This document shows positions 13,301 through 25,273 of a stretch of DNA of 64,000 nt, piece by piece. The translations under genes and the position numbers were made by a program. Location of the stretch: contig CP141135.1 in assembly GCA_035236585.1 (NCBI GenBank), positions 60,232,190-60,296,189 on the forward strand, in the 5' to 3' direction. Each line of letters starts with the position of its first letter. Position 1 is the first letter of the stretch. The stretch is from Warburgia ugandensis. Its lineage: Eukaryota; Streptophyta; Magnoliopsida; Canellales; Canellaceae. The notes beneath the pieces were generated by a model. That model saw only the letters and a list, made by a program, of their open reading frames with translations, made no database searches and was not told the origin of the DNA.

Positions 13301-14810
13301 AATCCAAGTAATACAGCTTCCCTCTCTTAATACTATAACCAATCGTCTGTTTGGTTCAGATATCCTTAAACATACAAAATTCAGGCTAGAAAATTACTAC
13401 ACAAGATAAAGCTAAGTTATTTGGGAAACTGACAACAAGTTATAATCTAATGATGGAACAACTAAAATAGAATCTAAATTCAAAGTATTAGTGAGGGTCA
13501 AGGATCCTTCCCTAATAATTGGAGTTACAGTACCAGTGACAATAGAAACAAATCTTTATGAGGACGAAGTAAGAGATGAGACACGTTTAGAATCAAATGT
13601 GATATGATTTGTAGCACCAGAATCAATTATCCATGCAGTATTAAAAACAAGTGTAGAAATATTTAAAACCTTACCACTATTATCTACAGTTAATACTAAT
13701 GCTGATGCTTTTTCAACAACATCATCTTCTGTCTTTGTTTCAACAATTGCTGCAATGGAGGTCTTCTTGAAAATCTTCTTCCGTGGATCATGAGTATGAT
13801 CCCACCATTCCGGATATCCCACAAGTTCGTAACACCAACTTTTGGTATGACCAGTCTGATTGCAATGAGTGCATTTGTAAGTAGACTTGTCGACACCATT
13901 ATTATTCTTAGGTTGGTTGGTCCTAGTTCGGTCATGCCAATTTTGATTAGACCGATTTCGAGCCACCAAGGCTGAAGCTTCAGAATTTTCAGTCTCCTCT
14001 TTCAGAGTTGTACGAGGCATTGCCTCTCATCAAACCAAAGCATCCTTCTAAGTCTGGAACTAGGTCTTTACGTAAAATCTCTTCACAAATTTGTTCAAAG
14101 TCACCATCCAATCCAACAAGAAATGTGTACCCTTAGTCGTTCAATGGACTTCCTGTATGCTACAATGTCATCAAGATCTTTCATGAAAACTTTGTCATGG
14201 TTGTTTAACTCTCGAAAAATCGAGCTTAGCTCTCTATAATATTCAGATAAGGACTTTCCATGTTGTTTGATAGTAAAAGCCTTTTGGTTTAGGCCAAAAA
14301 CTTGCAACTCATCATTTCCATCATAGAAGGCCATTTATAGAGCACTCCATATTTCGTGAGTGGTGGGTAAACATAAATAACGCTTCATAATTTCTAGAGT
14401 TATAGACATCAATGGCCACCTCTTCATTTTTTGATTTTCAACATACCACTTTTCATACTCATCTTCTGATTCTACAAGCGGCTTGATTTTGCCACAAATA
14501 TAGGATAGTTTCTCCCTTTTGGCAATATGCATCTCCATCAACTGGGATCAAACATCAAAATTTGATTCAGTAAGAATGATTCCTGTATTAAAAGCGTTGT
14601 CAGATTGAACAATAATAGGAACTGATTTCGTTCCATATGATTCAACATTTTTTTCACCCTTTTTTTTTCTTTTTGAGAGGCTTCACGATAGGACTTTAAA
14701 GGATATTCACAAGGGTGAGTATCACATTACTAGTATGATAGGATTCAAAGGCTTCAAAAAAAAGATTGCAGGGCTTCAAGAATTGCAAAGACCATGCTCT
14801 GATACCATAT
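10317..14810 (-). mobile_element. Ty1/Copia retrotransposon, degenerate, copy 1
   Basis: Domains in Copia order on the - strand: gag (about 14541-14101; MHIAKREKLSYICGKIKPLV, then HGKSLSEYYREL); CCHC zinc knuckle CTHCNQTGHTKSWC (13890-13850); protease WIIDSGATNHITF (about 13640-13600); integrase remnants SDNGGEYHSSK and TSQQNGVVE (12900-12770); reverse transcriptase [14 protein letters not shown]-like and YVDDM (11800-11285), then LKYFLGIEVSRSHKGISLSQ; RNase H YCDNKIAHDIAHI (10580-10540). Frames are broken by stops and shifts. An initiator-Met primer-binding site lies at 14796-14807, so the 5' LTR begins near 14811. I could not find a 3' LTR at the left end. It occupies the UGGT intron between GHL and YEHF, antisense to that gene. 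Confidence 0.88.
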
Positions 14811-16217
14811 TGATAGATTCAAACTATGATCATGGAAAGAATGATACTCCAATCTTATCAAAAGAACAAGAAAGGTACAATATATACAATACAAATCAAG
14901 TTAACTTCAAAAACTAATAATATAAAAAATTAGGAAACTAATTAGCAAGAATTTAGCTTTAAATCTGGCAATTCAATAGGCAATCCTAACTATACAATTG
15001 CTATACTACTGGATTACATGAAAAAATCTAAATAGTTTGTATGAATTCACCAGCAAAAAACATAGGTGTATACCCTACTGGGTTTTTTTTTTGTCCAAAT
15101 TCGTTCATCTTTATGTGCCCCACAATATGAAACAGACTAGACATTTCTGAAATGAAAACCATACGCAAACTGGTGGCAGCATTTGTATTGTCAGTTTTCC
15201 ATTTCTTAACAATCATTTTTTGTGTTAAGATTGTCATCAAGGGAAGATTTTGGGACATTGATTTATCCACAGTTGGGGCAAAGGAATAAATGATTTAGAC
15301 CATCAAACAGTGTTTCTGCTGATCTACTTTTATTTGCCATTGTTTCTCTTATGGAAAATACTTTTGCATATATTTTATACTTCAAGGAAATAACATCAGG
15401 ACGGAAATTAGGCAGAGATAGTGTCTTGACATGTATAGATGAAATGCATGGTACAAAATCTTCATTATGTGATAGCATCAAAGTTCGGTATTCTACTAGA
15501 TGAAATTGGTGTAGATTTCATTTTCAATAGGTCCTTCTGGTGGAGAAGTCTACATTCCTTATGACATTATCCAATGCAAATTTTTGGCAGTCTGCAATGA
15601 GAGAAATGACCTATTATTGGGATAGTGGAGTGGGTGTGAGATAAATCACCTCATTCTCAGATAGAAGAGTCTTACTAGGAAGTTTGTGGTGATACTTGAA
15701 GTTCAATACATAGTTTTCTAAAAAGGAAATTTTGGCGTCCAAAGGAAATGGTCATGCATTTTAAATGAAACGATGTTATTGATGATGATAGTAGGAAATG
15801 AGAGTTTGAACTATGCAAGACCAAAGGGTTTTGAGTTGGTTCTCTTGGTCCCTAAAGAATAGAGAAAATGAATAGGCAAAGGGTCAGACTTATAAAGGGT
15901 TTAGAGAGCCTTTGTAAGAAACTTAGTGGGAACCTATTCCATATGCCCTTTGCTTAGCATCTCACAAGAAGCCTGTCAATTAAGGTCAAACAACATTCAA
16001 AGTTGAAATTTGGATCAAGTTATGATTAGTCATTTCATGTTTTTCTATTTCCCCTTGTTCTCCATACTATTGAAAAGGAGAAAAGGAAATCAACCTCAAA
16101 GGAGTTCTCATCCATTTTATTAGAGTCTTGATTCTTTTTCATGGTTCTTTTGTGCAATCTAATATTTTCACTTTTCTATTACCATGGACTATCTGGTTTT
16201 TCCTACATATTTCTGCA
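14811..16217. other. Copia 5' LTR and unassigned intron DNA
   Basis: The left few hundred bases should be the Copia 5' LTR next to the primer-binding site, but its outer boundary cannot be placed without a second LTR. The rest holds short - strand frames (15028-15481) that match nothing I recognise. The same DNA recurs at about 31053-32405. Confidence 0.5.
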
Positions 16218-16902
16218 GATATGAGCATTTTCTCATAATTATGATACTAAGTATTCTCAAGAACACAAATTGACTTGTGAAGTTCTAGTACATCAAGAAT
16301 TATCTTTCTCTCCAGTTTAAGGTGCGGTGACCTTTAGATTTTGGGTTGTTTATACTTTATTTGGCAATGTTTGAAGCGAGTAATGGGCAAAAATGTGGAT
16401 TTCAACTGTTAGTGCTAGATGTTATACCACACATAGCACAAGAATATGGATTAACCTACAAGTGGCCAACCTGGCTACACAAGTAGAAAAAAAAAAAGCA
16501 AAGGATTATCTGGGCATATAAGATATTGTTTCTCGATGTTATATTTCCACATTCTTGGAGAAGGTATTGCTGTCACTACATTTAATGTGGACCCAAATTG
16601 ATTATATATTATGTTCTCCTTCCTTCCATTTTACTTCTTATAATAATTTGAAGTCATGTGTCTGAACTTGCTGTACCATTACCTTGTTCTTTTCTTACTC
16701 TGGTATTTACCTGCATGTTATATTCGTCGATGCAAATCAGGTGGTGAGGGCAGACATGAGGGAACTATATGATATGGATATAAAAGGGAGACCTCTTGCT
16801 TATACACCTTTCTCTGACAACAAAAAGGACATGGATGGTTATCTATTCTGAAGACAAGTTACCTTTCTTATCCTAATTTCTTAGTGTTTGTTATTCATAT
16901 GG

Positions 16903-17068
16903 TGCAAGGGCATAGTTGTCATTATGTGACCTTGAGGTCACGAATTCAAGGAATGAAAATAGTCTTTTGCAAAATGCAAGATAAGATTGCGTATTATTGA
17001 CCCTTGTGGTTTGCCCCTTCTCCAAATCCTACATACATGGAAACTTTGTACACTGGGGCTGCCCTTTA
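16903..17068 (+). mobile_element. Au-type SINE, diverged 5' end
   Basis: Starts within a changed head (ggtgcaagggcatagttgtc) and continues through gtgaccttgaggtcacg to actggggctgcccttta. It is an old copy, present also at 33105, so it predates the segmental duplication. It lies in a UGGT intron. Confidence 0.78.
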
Positions 17069-17347
17069 ACTATCTTCATTATATTTCCATGAGAAGGGTT
17101 TCTAGAGGGATAACTTGTGAGGAAAGCCATATCATATAAGGTATGTAATCTCTCCTCCATGACATATCACTAGCAGCTTCCTATACTTCTTAATAAATGC
17201 CCAGGATAACTTACATGGAACACTTCCTACAGTGCTCTGTATATTGTTGATTTGCCAAAATTCTGGAAAACTACCACTAAGGACAATCTAATTGTATTTT
17301 ATGAGACTCTTACTAAGGACCCAAACAGTCTCTCTAATCTTGATCAG

Positions 17348-19247
17348 GTAAGTATTCTTCTTGTTGTTGACTTCATGTCTTGTTTATTTCATTTTCTGTA
17401 TTGAATGCAAGTCAAAGACCATGTCCTCTTGTAATCAAAGTAGCTCCCTTTCATACATATCTTCTTACCATAAAAGAGTATATGGAGCCACCTTTTGAAT
17501 GATCTAACCTGTTCATCTTCTTAGAATTCTAGAAAATCTAAATTACACACGTCATATGTTATAATGGGCCTAAACATTAGAAGATCTAAATCATTCATCT
17601 CATTAGCCATGCAGGACTTGAGCCCACATTTTAGAATGTTTAAACTATTTAAAATCACATATAAGAGTTGTGCCTATATTTTCAGAAGATTTAAACCATT
17701 CACAAGTCATATGAGAGTTAGACATACATTTTAGAAGACCTAAACCACTCACACAGGGGTCATGTAAGATTTGGGCCCAAATTTTAAATCATTTAAAATA
17801 TTCAAATAAAATGGCATGCATTTTAGAACATATAAACCAATCAAATAATAGGTCATCTAAGACTTATACCCACATTTTAGAATATCTAAACCATTCAAAT
17901 CATAAGCTTGTAAGATTTTGGCTTAGATTTTAGAAGATCTAAACCATTCAAATCCATGGCCATGTAAGACTTGCACCCATATTTTTTTAATGATCTAACT
18001 GTTCTAAAATATGGGCCCAAGTCTTACATGACCTACTATTTGAATGGCTTAGACTTTCTAAAATGTTGCTCAACTTTATGACGTCAATAACATTCTCAAT
18101 TATAGGTTACAATTGATAATTGTATTAGGTAAACTAGAGTAGGCTTTTTTGCTTATAGTTTTAATATGGGCCTACATATTATATATTTTATCATATAGTG
18201 TGCTCAATTAATTAATAATATTTGCACCAAAGCCTTGCAAGTGTAATGAGCAAAGAGTCTCTCACCTAGATGGTCATTGTTTGAGACTATGCATGGGTGT
18301 GTGAGTGTCTACCATTCAAATAATAATAATAATAATTTATACTAGAAAATGAGTCATCAAGATATTATAATCTTCAAAATATACTCCAAAAAAAGATTTT
18401 GTAAAATACTAGATATTAAAAAATCTCAACAAAATGTAAAATAGATGTTCAAAAACTCCTAGATATTCAAAAATCTTAATAAAAATCAAAATAAATGTTT
18501 AAAAAAACTCACTAGATATTCAAAAGTATTTATTTCTCTCAATCCACTAATTCCCTATTAAGGGATATGAAACTTCATAATTCTCACATTAAGTATTACA
18601 TCACGGCTAATCATCCTTAGGTATGTCACTTATTCATAATTTCACCGGGAATTTAATGGCGAAGTTATGCTAATTCCATACAAGTGAGTATTGAGAAAGC
18701 AATGGCACCAGAGATGAAACAAAGAGTCCCTATATTCTTATTGCCAGTGAAAACAACAATGGAACTTGATTTGTAAATTGAGATTTTTTGTTTTCCCTTT
18801 CCCTTACAGATCTCTTAGCTTAGTGAGCTGTTGCAGCTACGATAGGTCTTGTCAATTAATTAGAACACATAAAACTGCTAGTCACTGTGAACCTGATATT
18901 CCATTATCCAGCTCTAACTTTATTTAGTCAAGGCCTTTCATATACTGGATGAGTCTGGCATGTACAAAACGTCCTTTCGATCTGGTTGTATCCATATTCA
19001 ATTTCAGAGCATCTAACCATACCCATCCAAATACTGACAGCAAAGGTTTTTCCAAATAACCACATTTTTTGGATTGCATGCTATTGCCACAGCTTTAGAT
19101 ATCTAGTATATAAAAAAGAATTCCTGTTGATTGAAGTATAAAAATGACTGTAGATGAATAATTTTATTGACTGTTCATAATAAGTACAGTAAGTTTTACA
19201 TGAATATCATCACGAATGCAAGAAGGAAAGAGAAACGGATACGGACC
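17348..19247. repeat. Degenerate ~60-base tandem repeats in unassigned DNA
   Basis: From about 17565 to 17985 a motif of roughly 60 bases recurs about seven or eight times, with the core cattttagaa(g/t)atctaaacc followed by attcaaat and catgtaagactt. At 18000-18060 the same motif appears inverted, so the end can fold back. The rest, to the chitinase stop codon, has no gene. The repeats recur at about 33785-34310. Confidence 0.6.
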
Positions 19248-21565
19248 TCAAGTGCTGGTAGAATTGAGCAAGAAAGCTTGTGATCCCTTCTCGTAGTAAT
19301 ATCCATTAGAGGAAGAAGCATCTGCTAAGAAATTCATCACCCCATTGACTGTAAAGTCATTGTCTTCTAACAATTTTAAGGCATCAAAGAATCCGTCCCC
19401 TTGGATTCCCCTCCCATTCACCTCATAACTAGGCAACAGCTTGCCTGCATCGAACTGTGCAGCTCTCAACTTGAAAGCCCTCAGGTAGCCAGCAGGAGTC
19501 CTTACTTTATCTGTATAAAATTGGTGGTTGACATAGTCGATGGCGTTGCCATAACCATTGTAGAGTTCGATGTAAGGATCAACAGTCTTGTGATAGGGTG
19601 CAATGGTGGCCACAACGATGACACTTTGGTTCTTGAGAAGAGTGATTAGCTCGCCAATGCAAAAGGCAAAACTTGAGTTGCCTCTGGGGAAGTTCTCATA
19701 GTCGATGTCAATGCCATCAAGGTGGTACGTCGTGGCAAGGGTTTGAAGGGAGGAGAAGGCATTGGAGATACATGATTGAGGATCTTCAGGGTTATACCAA
19801 TGAAGGACTTTGTCTCCGAGGCTCCAACCAGAAAGGCTAGCCAAAGCCTTTACGTTTGGGTGTTGTTGCTTGATCGCTGCAACTAAGTCAGGTGTGAGGG
19901 ACGAAGTCCAGTAAGGCGAAAATATGCCATTTTGAGGATTACCAGACGAGTCAGCATCAATGGCAAAGCTAAGGATGAAGTGGAAATCTATTCCATCTTC
20001 AATGGGAACATCCTCAAAGGTCACGGGGACTCCAGTAGCTCCAATGTATTCCATCATAACCTTTCCATCTAACAACAATTTTGCATGTAAAAGTTAACAC
20101 AAATACCCAATAAGAAAGGGGATACTCTCGGTGCATGAGGGGCAGACCACAGGGTCAATTGTACACAGCCTTATCTTGCATTTTCAAGAGACTATTTTTG
20201 CACCTTAAATCCGTGATCTCAAGGTCACATAACGACAACTCTACCTTGCACCAAGGTCCCCTTCAAAATACCCAAGAAATATAAATAATAATTTAAATTC
20301 TGCCCTTGCAAATGAATGGTCTTGACCGCCCATCACTGGGCCTTGCTTGTATTTCGACTGGGAATGTGAATCTCATTATATTTCACAAGTAGGAAGCTCT
20401 CTATATTGGTGGTTCTTTTGTGGATGCTTGATCACTACTATTGAAAGGCAGCCAAAATTGAAGTAGAACAAGCTGCCAGACCTCACCTCCTCTGTAAAGG
20501 GAGGGGATTAACGTGAAACTAGGTTCAACACTCGGACAAAAAAATGTAGAGTGACGTGGGAAGGGCACAAGTTCTATGCTAGCTCATAGACTTCATTAGT
20601 ATCAGGAAAGAAAAAGGAAAAAACTCTTTAGTCCTCGTTAGTTAACAAATATCAGTTGATTACAGAAAAGAAAAACAATATATGTTACTAGTTTCTTACA
20701 GAACTGATATTTTTGCTTATGGATTTGTGGTATAAATATAAAAGCGCAGCCCAATTCATGAAGCTCCCACATATTCAGGGTCTGGGGAAGATGTGGATCT
20801 CAAGAGTCTATAATATGCAGCCTTATCTTATATTTTTGCAAGTAAATGCGTATGAAATCTTTGTTCAAAAACGTTCAATGCAATTACAGGCACCAGATTT
20901 GTTGTGTAGAGGAGTATTTCGATGGTTGGCAGTCTCCATGACCTACTAATATGGACTTAATGCGACACTGCCTCAAATGCCCCGCTGTCGATGTAGGCGC
21001 AACGAATCACTTGCCCGAGCTTCCAAACTTGAATTCTATACACACATTTGCCATCACCCTATGTGTTCTGGGTGTGGTTCTCTCTATATTGTTTGCACAA
21101 TGGTGCAGAGCAACAATGTTCACGTAGAGATGTTGGGGTAGCCTACCATCTCATATATTGTGTGACTACATACATACATATATACGTACATACATATATT
21201 GCATTGGTAGAACAAAAATATCAGATGTATCACATGGAAATATTTGACGCACGAAGACTCTCATATCTATATTTATATATAGATTTTCATTTAACATGAG
21301 AAATTGTGAATTTATTTTGAAACTACCACATTAATATTATTCAACGCGCATGTTACGTGTGCTTCAAAAAACCGAGAAAAACACCAAATATAGCAGCGGA
21401 CGGACGATCCAGTCCTTAAAAGTTGGACTATTTCATTCAAACTGGATGTATTAGGAGCTGAACATACTAGATTAATCAGATAAGCACGATTGGCTTACCG
21501 GAAAATGTGCTAAAGAGGAGGCTAAAACCGGCGAGGTAGAGGAAGAAGAGCTTGGTGTTGATCAT
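19248..21565 (-). CDS. GH18 chitinase (bulb chitinase / chitinase 2-like), copy 1
   Basis: Secreted family 18 glycosidase, expected to hydrolyse chitin beta-1,4 bonds in the apoplast or vacuole as part of defence. Two exons: 21499-21565 (67 bases) encodes the signal peptide MINTKLFFLYLAGFSLLFS; 20068 down to 19248 (821 bases) encodes the barrel. The donor CG|GTAAG and acceptor TTAG|ATGG join to give residue D23, and 888 bases encode 295 residues. The strand-4 motif DGIDIDYE (residues about 140-147) keeps the acidic pattern DxxDxDxE with catalytic Glu147. The C-terminal barrel strand reads GVMNFLADAS, where copy 2 has GVMIFSADAS, so two core positions differ. A TATA-like CTATAAAAGAGC lies at 21616-21627. 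The intron of about 1.4 kb holds two Au SINEs. Expression is unknown; a narbonin-like or RuBisCO-associated-protein-like storage role is the main alternative. Confidence 0.88.
20118..20264 (-). mobile_element. Au-type SINE in the chitinase intron, internally deleted
   Basis: Antisense Au SINE flanked by aaatacccaa (20101-20110 and 20267-20276). Compared with the equivalent copy at 36344, a short tail segment around the gaagctcc block is missing, so the deletion happened after the segmental duplication. Confidence 0.82.
20741..20840 (-). mobile_element. Au-type SINE fragment (3' half)
   Basis: Only the 3' half is present: gcgcagcccaattcatgaag through to ttatatttttgcaag. The tRNA-related half is absent. 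Also present at 36987. Confidence 0.75.
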
Positions 21566-21615
21566 GGCTGCTTCTGATTCTGCTCTTTCTCAATGGATTG
21601 AAGGAGTTTATGTAG

Positions 21616-21627
21616 CTCTTTTATAGG
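21616..21627 (-). promoter_or_regulatory. TATA box of chitinase copy 1
   Basis: CCTATAAAAGAG on the - strand, about 50-60 bases upstream of the start codon at 21565. It is conserved at 37843-37854 upstream of copy 2. Confidence 0.6.
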
Positions 21628-21823
21628 TTATATAGTATTTAAGCCGGCGAAAATTCTCTTTTTAATTTTTCTTCTTCATTTCTATACTAAGCCGGTCCCC
21701 GGAGAAAGCAATGGCCTTAGAAGTCCAATCTAATGATGGTTACAAGATTACTTTTAATTATCATCGTTTTGATTAATAAAAAATCAGACGTAGTATTGGT
21801 CGCACGTTCAGATCGCTGGGTGG

Positions 21824-23214
21824 CCGTTGATCAAGTTGATGATCCTTATCGAATCAAAGACATTGTGAGTGCCCTGTGTTGCCGGATTTCCATTGAACCT
21901 TAGATTTGGATCCAGCAGGATGTCGTTATACCAACTTTTGGCACATAGGATTTACATTCCCGATTAATAGACATGTAGCAGTTTGTAATCAAAGGGTCCA
22001 GAGAAAGGGCAGACCACAAGGGTTTATAGTACGCAACCTTATCTTGCATTTTGCAAGAGGCTGTTTCCACGACTCTGAACCTGTGACTTTAAGATCACAT
22101 GATAATTTTACTGTTGGGCCAAGGCTCCCCTTCTATTCAAAGTGTCACCATCTACCTGGTTCTTTAATAACTTGGCTTGAGTATACGAGTAGCAGGCATG
22201 TTCACAGCTACCTAGTCTGGAACATTAGATGGCATGCGTGGGAGAATTGTTGATCTGGTGATTGCTACAGAACAAGCCACAAGACCCTAGCACTGTGCTG
22301 ATTAGCTGCCAAGTCTTAGCAAGACCTTAGTGGGTGCTTTATGGACATATCTCTCTTTCTGTGTATAGTGGGAGCCAAATTTAGTTGTTTAGATTTAATG
22401 GATCTTGTGACACTTGTCTTTTGGATGGTCATGCCTTTTGGGATGATCTTAGCCGTCCTTTTTCTCGATGCAAGCAATACAAACCAGACCATGATCATAA
22501 GACATCTCACTTGTGATAACAGAAGATATTCACCCACCTAAAGAGAGATACTAGCAGCAAGATCACCTTAGCCCTTTGTTGTCAGAGTTTTTAAAACTAA
22601 ACATGAACAGTTTGGATCACTGAAACATGATATCCTATACCATTATACATACATTGTTCTCCATTAGTGCTTTGGACCTTCACAGGTAATGGCGTGAGCC
22701 CACTTGCAATGGCTCCCCATTGTTATCTCTTAGCCCAACCATCTCACAGTGAAAGCTCTGGACTAGCAGGAGTGGAACTCTGGCCCCTCCTCCTAATGAT
22801 TTCGACTGTCCATCGGATAGTAGACATTTTTGGATCTCTGATTCAATATCCGAAAGATTGAAGGAGAGTGTTGCCAAATGAACAGTTCAGTTGAAGCTTC
22901 GGTGGGAGTCACAGTGTAAATGTGGGTGCCCCTCATTGAGATCGCGTCCTATTCCCTCATAATCAATACCCAAAAACGCCATGCCAGATACTCTGTCCTA
23001 AATTTCGAATTCATTTCTTCTATGATTTAGTCAATAACAGCAAACGGCTAGTCTTTTGAGAAGTTGCATCATAATATGGTGTTTGGAAATTGATTGAGAC
23101 GTTAAAGAGCAGACACTCTTCATCATTTTAGAACTCAGATTTCTTGGAAACCCATCTATTTCTTTCATCACTCTTTACATTTTCCTGCTCTTTGCTTTCT
23201 CTTTAGCCATATTC
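21824..23214. other. Spacer between the duplicated blocks, left part
   Basis: Unique relative to both duplicated blocks. Apart from one Au SINE at 21990 I recognise no gene here. The last bases before 23215 may belong to an exon-like stretch that continues at 25129. Confidence 0.4.
21990..22135 (-). mobile_element. Au-type SINE, 3' end lost
   Basis: Antisense copy running from aaagggcagaccacaagggt to gccaaggctccccttc. The terminal block with the gaagctcc motif is missing. Confidence 0.8.
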
Positions 23215-25128
23215 TGTTAGTCTAGTCCCATTTTCAACAAAATTTGGCCGCCGACATCAAGAAAGATGGTTGCTGGTTTTCAATTGTGGCGGCCGGCGAC
23301 ATCAACTGTAACAGGCACTGCCATCGGCCGCTGCCGCTGATATTGTCAACAGTTGCGGTCACTGCCCAAGACTTTGAACGTTTTTTTGTTGAAATTGCGC
23401 CCTGAAAATTCCTATAAATAGGGATGATCGTGGGCAGTTGTAATCATCCACAAAAATGTAGAGGAAGAGTGATTGGATCTCTGTAATCGCTCCCTTATTG
23501 TACTTTTATCTGTTAATAGTGGATCGTAGATCTTCTCCTGTGGACATAGGCATCTTGGCCGAACCACGTTAAATTTGTATCTCTTGCGTGTGTTGCATTG
23601 GTGAATTATCCTAGGTGGGGCTAAAAACTGCAATAATTGGTATCAGAGCGAAGTTCTGCCGCAAAACAAAGGCAGAAAACAAAGTTGTAGCACCAGCAGG
23701 TGAGAGGGAGAATAAAACTATTTATGCTACAGTTAGCTATAGTAAAAATATAATCATTCTGCTACAGTAAAGGGCCCGTCATTATTCTGCTATAGTGTGA
23801 AACAGTATGATACAGTATTGTTGCAGTACTGATACAGTGTTTTTACAGTACTGCTACATAATGATTAATCTACAGGATAGTCATGATGATGTCGTCTACA
23901 ATATCTGTGCTACAGTGTTGCTGCAGTATTGCTACAGGATCAATTCTGTCGGTGATACAATATCGCTACAAGTACTGAGTTGTAACAGTGCATCAGAGGC
24001 AGGTTACAACAGTTCAAGTTTTAACAGGTACTAGTTACAACAGATTGAGTTACAATAGTGCAGAGTTGAAACAGTGACGAGTTTAAACTGTAACAGAGTT
24101 GCAACAGTGGACGAGTTGTAACAGGGAACAGGTTGCAATAATAGCAATAAATGGCACCTAAGAACACTCCTGTTCAAGAAGATTCAGTTGATAAGAAGAC
24201 TCAGTAATTGATGACAAGTGGAGTCGGTGACAGCTGATGAGTGAATCTGGTGAACAAGTGCAGAAGGTAGACACAGTGACTACTGTGAGTAGACTTGATG
24301 ACCGTGAGTGTGGCTGACTCGAGAACAATAGTTGGATGACTTGGTAAACAATGATAGGATGGCTTAATGAATAGTGGTGAGATGACTAGGTGAAAAGTGT
24401 AATTCTGAGTGGACTTAGTGAGCAGACCTTTTAACAAGTAGATGTGACCACTTGGAGTTATGTTTATGAGCAGTTGACAAAGGTGACTGATGAGGGCAGG
24501 TGCAAGAGGCACTGGCAGGCTTTAGGTGACAGGCTTCTAGGTGCATGTGATTTACTCCATGATTGATTTGCACTTTATAGAGTATTGAGCAAGGGGAGAA
24601 GAACTGCTAAAAGCGCAGAGACTGGATCAAAGTTGTGATTGAAATTTAGGGAAGCTGAACAAAGTAGCAATGTTTAGTATATTCTAGAAGTCTATATGTA
24701 AAGAAACCTCCTTAGTTAATGGACCTAGAGGGGGAGATTTGTTAGTCCAGTCTCATTTTCAACAAATATAGCCGCCGACGTCAAGAAAGACGGCTGCTGG
24801 TTTTCAACTATGGTAGGGGCCGCGGCCATTGATGCTATTGTCAATAGTTGTGGCCACTGCCCAAGACTTTGAACTTTTTTTGCTGAAATTGTGCCCTGAA
24901 AATCCCTATAAATAGGGATGATCGTGGGCAATTGTAATCATCCACAAAAATGCAGAGGATGAGTGATTGAATCTCTATAATCGCTCCCCTATTGTACTTT
25001 TATTTGTTGATAGTAGATCGTAGATCTTCTCCCACGACGTAGACATCTTGGCCGAACCATGTTAAATTTGTATCTATTGAGTGTGTTACATTGGTAAATT
25101 ATGCTGGGCGGGGCTAAAAACCCCAACA
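23215..25128 (+). mobile_element. Non-coding LTR retrotransposon, structurally complete
   Basis: The 5' LTR 23215-23634 and 3' LTR 24740-25128 both start TGTTAGTC and share tataaatagggatgatcgtg, which includes a TATA box. An initiator-Met primer-binding site (TGGTATCAGAGC) directly follows the 5' LTR, and the purine tract gagggggag precedes the 3' LTR. The 5-base duplication tattc flanks the element exactly (23210-23214 and 25129-25133). The interior of about 1.1 kb has no gag or pol and consists largely of degenerate (g)ctacagt / gttacaacagt repeats. Transposition would need proteins in trans. The LTRs differ by several substitutions and small gaps. Confidence 0.9.
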
Positions 25129-25159
25129 TATTCATCATCTCGCAAAGGCAGATCTCTGG

Positions 25160-25237
<78 letters not shown>

Positions 25238-25273
25238 GAAACCATTCAACTCAATATCAGTGGAGTCTTATCA
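25129..25273 (+). other. Exon-like stretch with a (GAT)n microsatellite
   Basis: After removing the LTR element, the DNA reads FAFSLAIF, then IISQRQISG, an Asp run from about 26 GAT units (25158-25236), then EKPFNSISVESYQ and CAG|GTATTC, which resembles a splice donor. It may be part of an exon disrupted by the element, or chance. I recognise no family. Confidence 0.3.

Larger units (their letters stand above)
4591..17347 (+). pseudogene. Decayed UDP-glucose:glycoprotein glucosyltransferase (UGGT) gene, copy 1
   Basis: In the ER, UGGT reglucosylates misfolded N-glycoproteins so that they rebind calnexin/calreticulin. Remnants read in protein order: LPLKNYYRYV (about 4605-4640); [15 protein letters not shown] and [11 protein letters not shown] (about 4980-5065); HDLDNILL (5263-5290); [16 protein letters not shown] with SPGV (5548-5610); a hydrophilic linker (5714-5825); NFLKWAASLIGG (7880-7915); DHEKSGRHGN and NIFSIASGHL (10249-10313); [17 protein letters not shown] (16218-16270); [16 protein letters not shown] (16425-16472); [16 protein letters not shown] (16500-16548); [11 protein letters not shown] and [15 protein letters not shown] (16729-16850); GKPYHI (17125-17142); [15 protein letters not shown] (17302-17347). 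This is the linker plus the C-terminal GT24 catalytic domain. In-frame stops are frequent (after NILL, LKNTN, WLHK and GYLF). A SINE, a non-coding LTR element and a Copia element interrupt it. I found no match to the last catalytic exons downstream, nor to the N-terminal two thirds upstream. Confidence 0.82.
9198..21823. repeat. Segmental tandem duplication, copy 1
   Basis: This block matches 26689-38292 in the same orientation from tttggttcaggatccttc at the left to ttggtcgcacgttcagatcg at the right. It holds the 3' part of the UGGT relic, an antisense Copia element and the chitinase gene with its proximal promoter. The coordinate offset is about 17.5 kb before, and 16.23 kb after, the integrase deletion in copy 2. 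Confidence 0.92.

Noticed and set aside
15028..15481. Two adjacent - strand frames that might be a small gene
   Set aside because: Only partly open in the second block and without motifs; kept as unassigned intron DNA.
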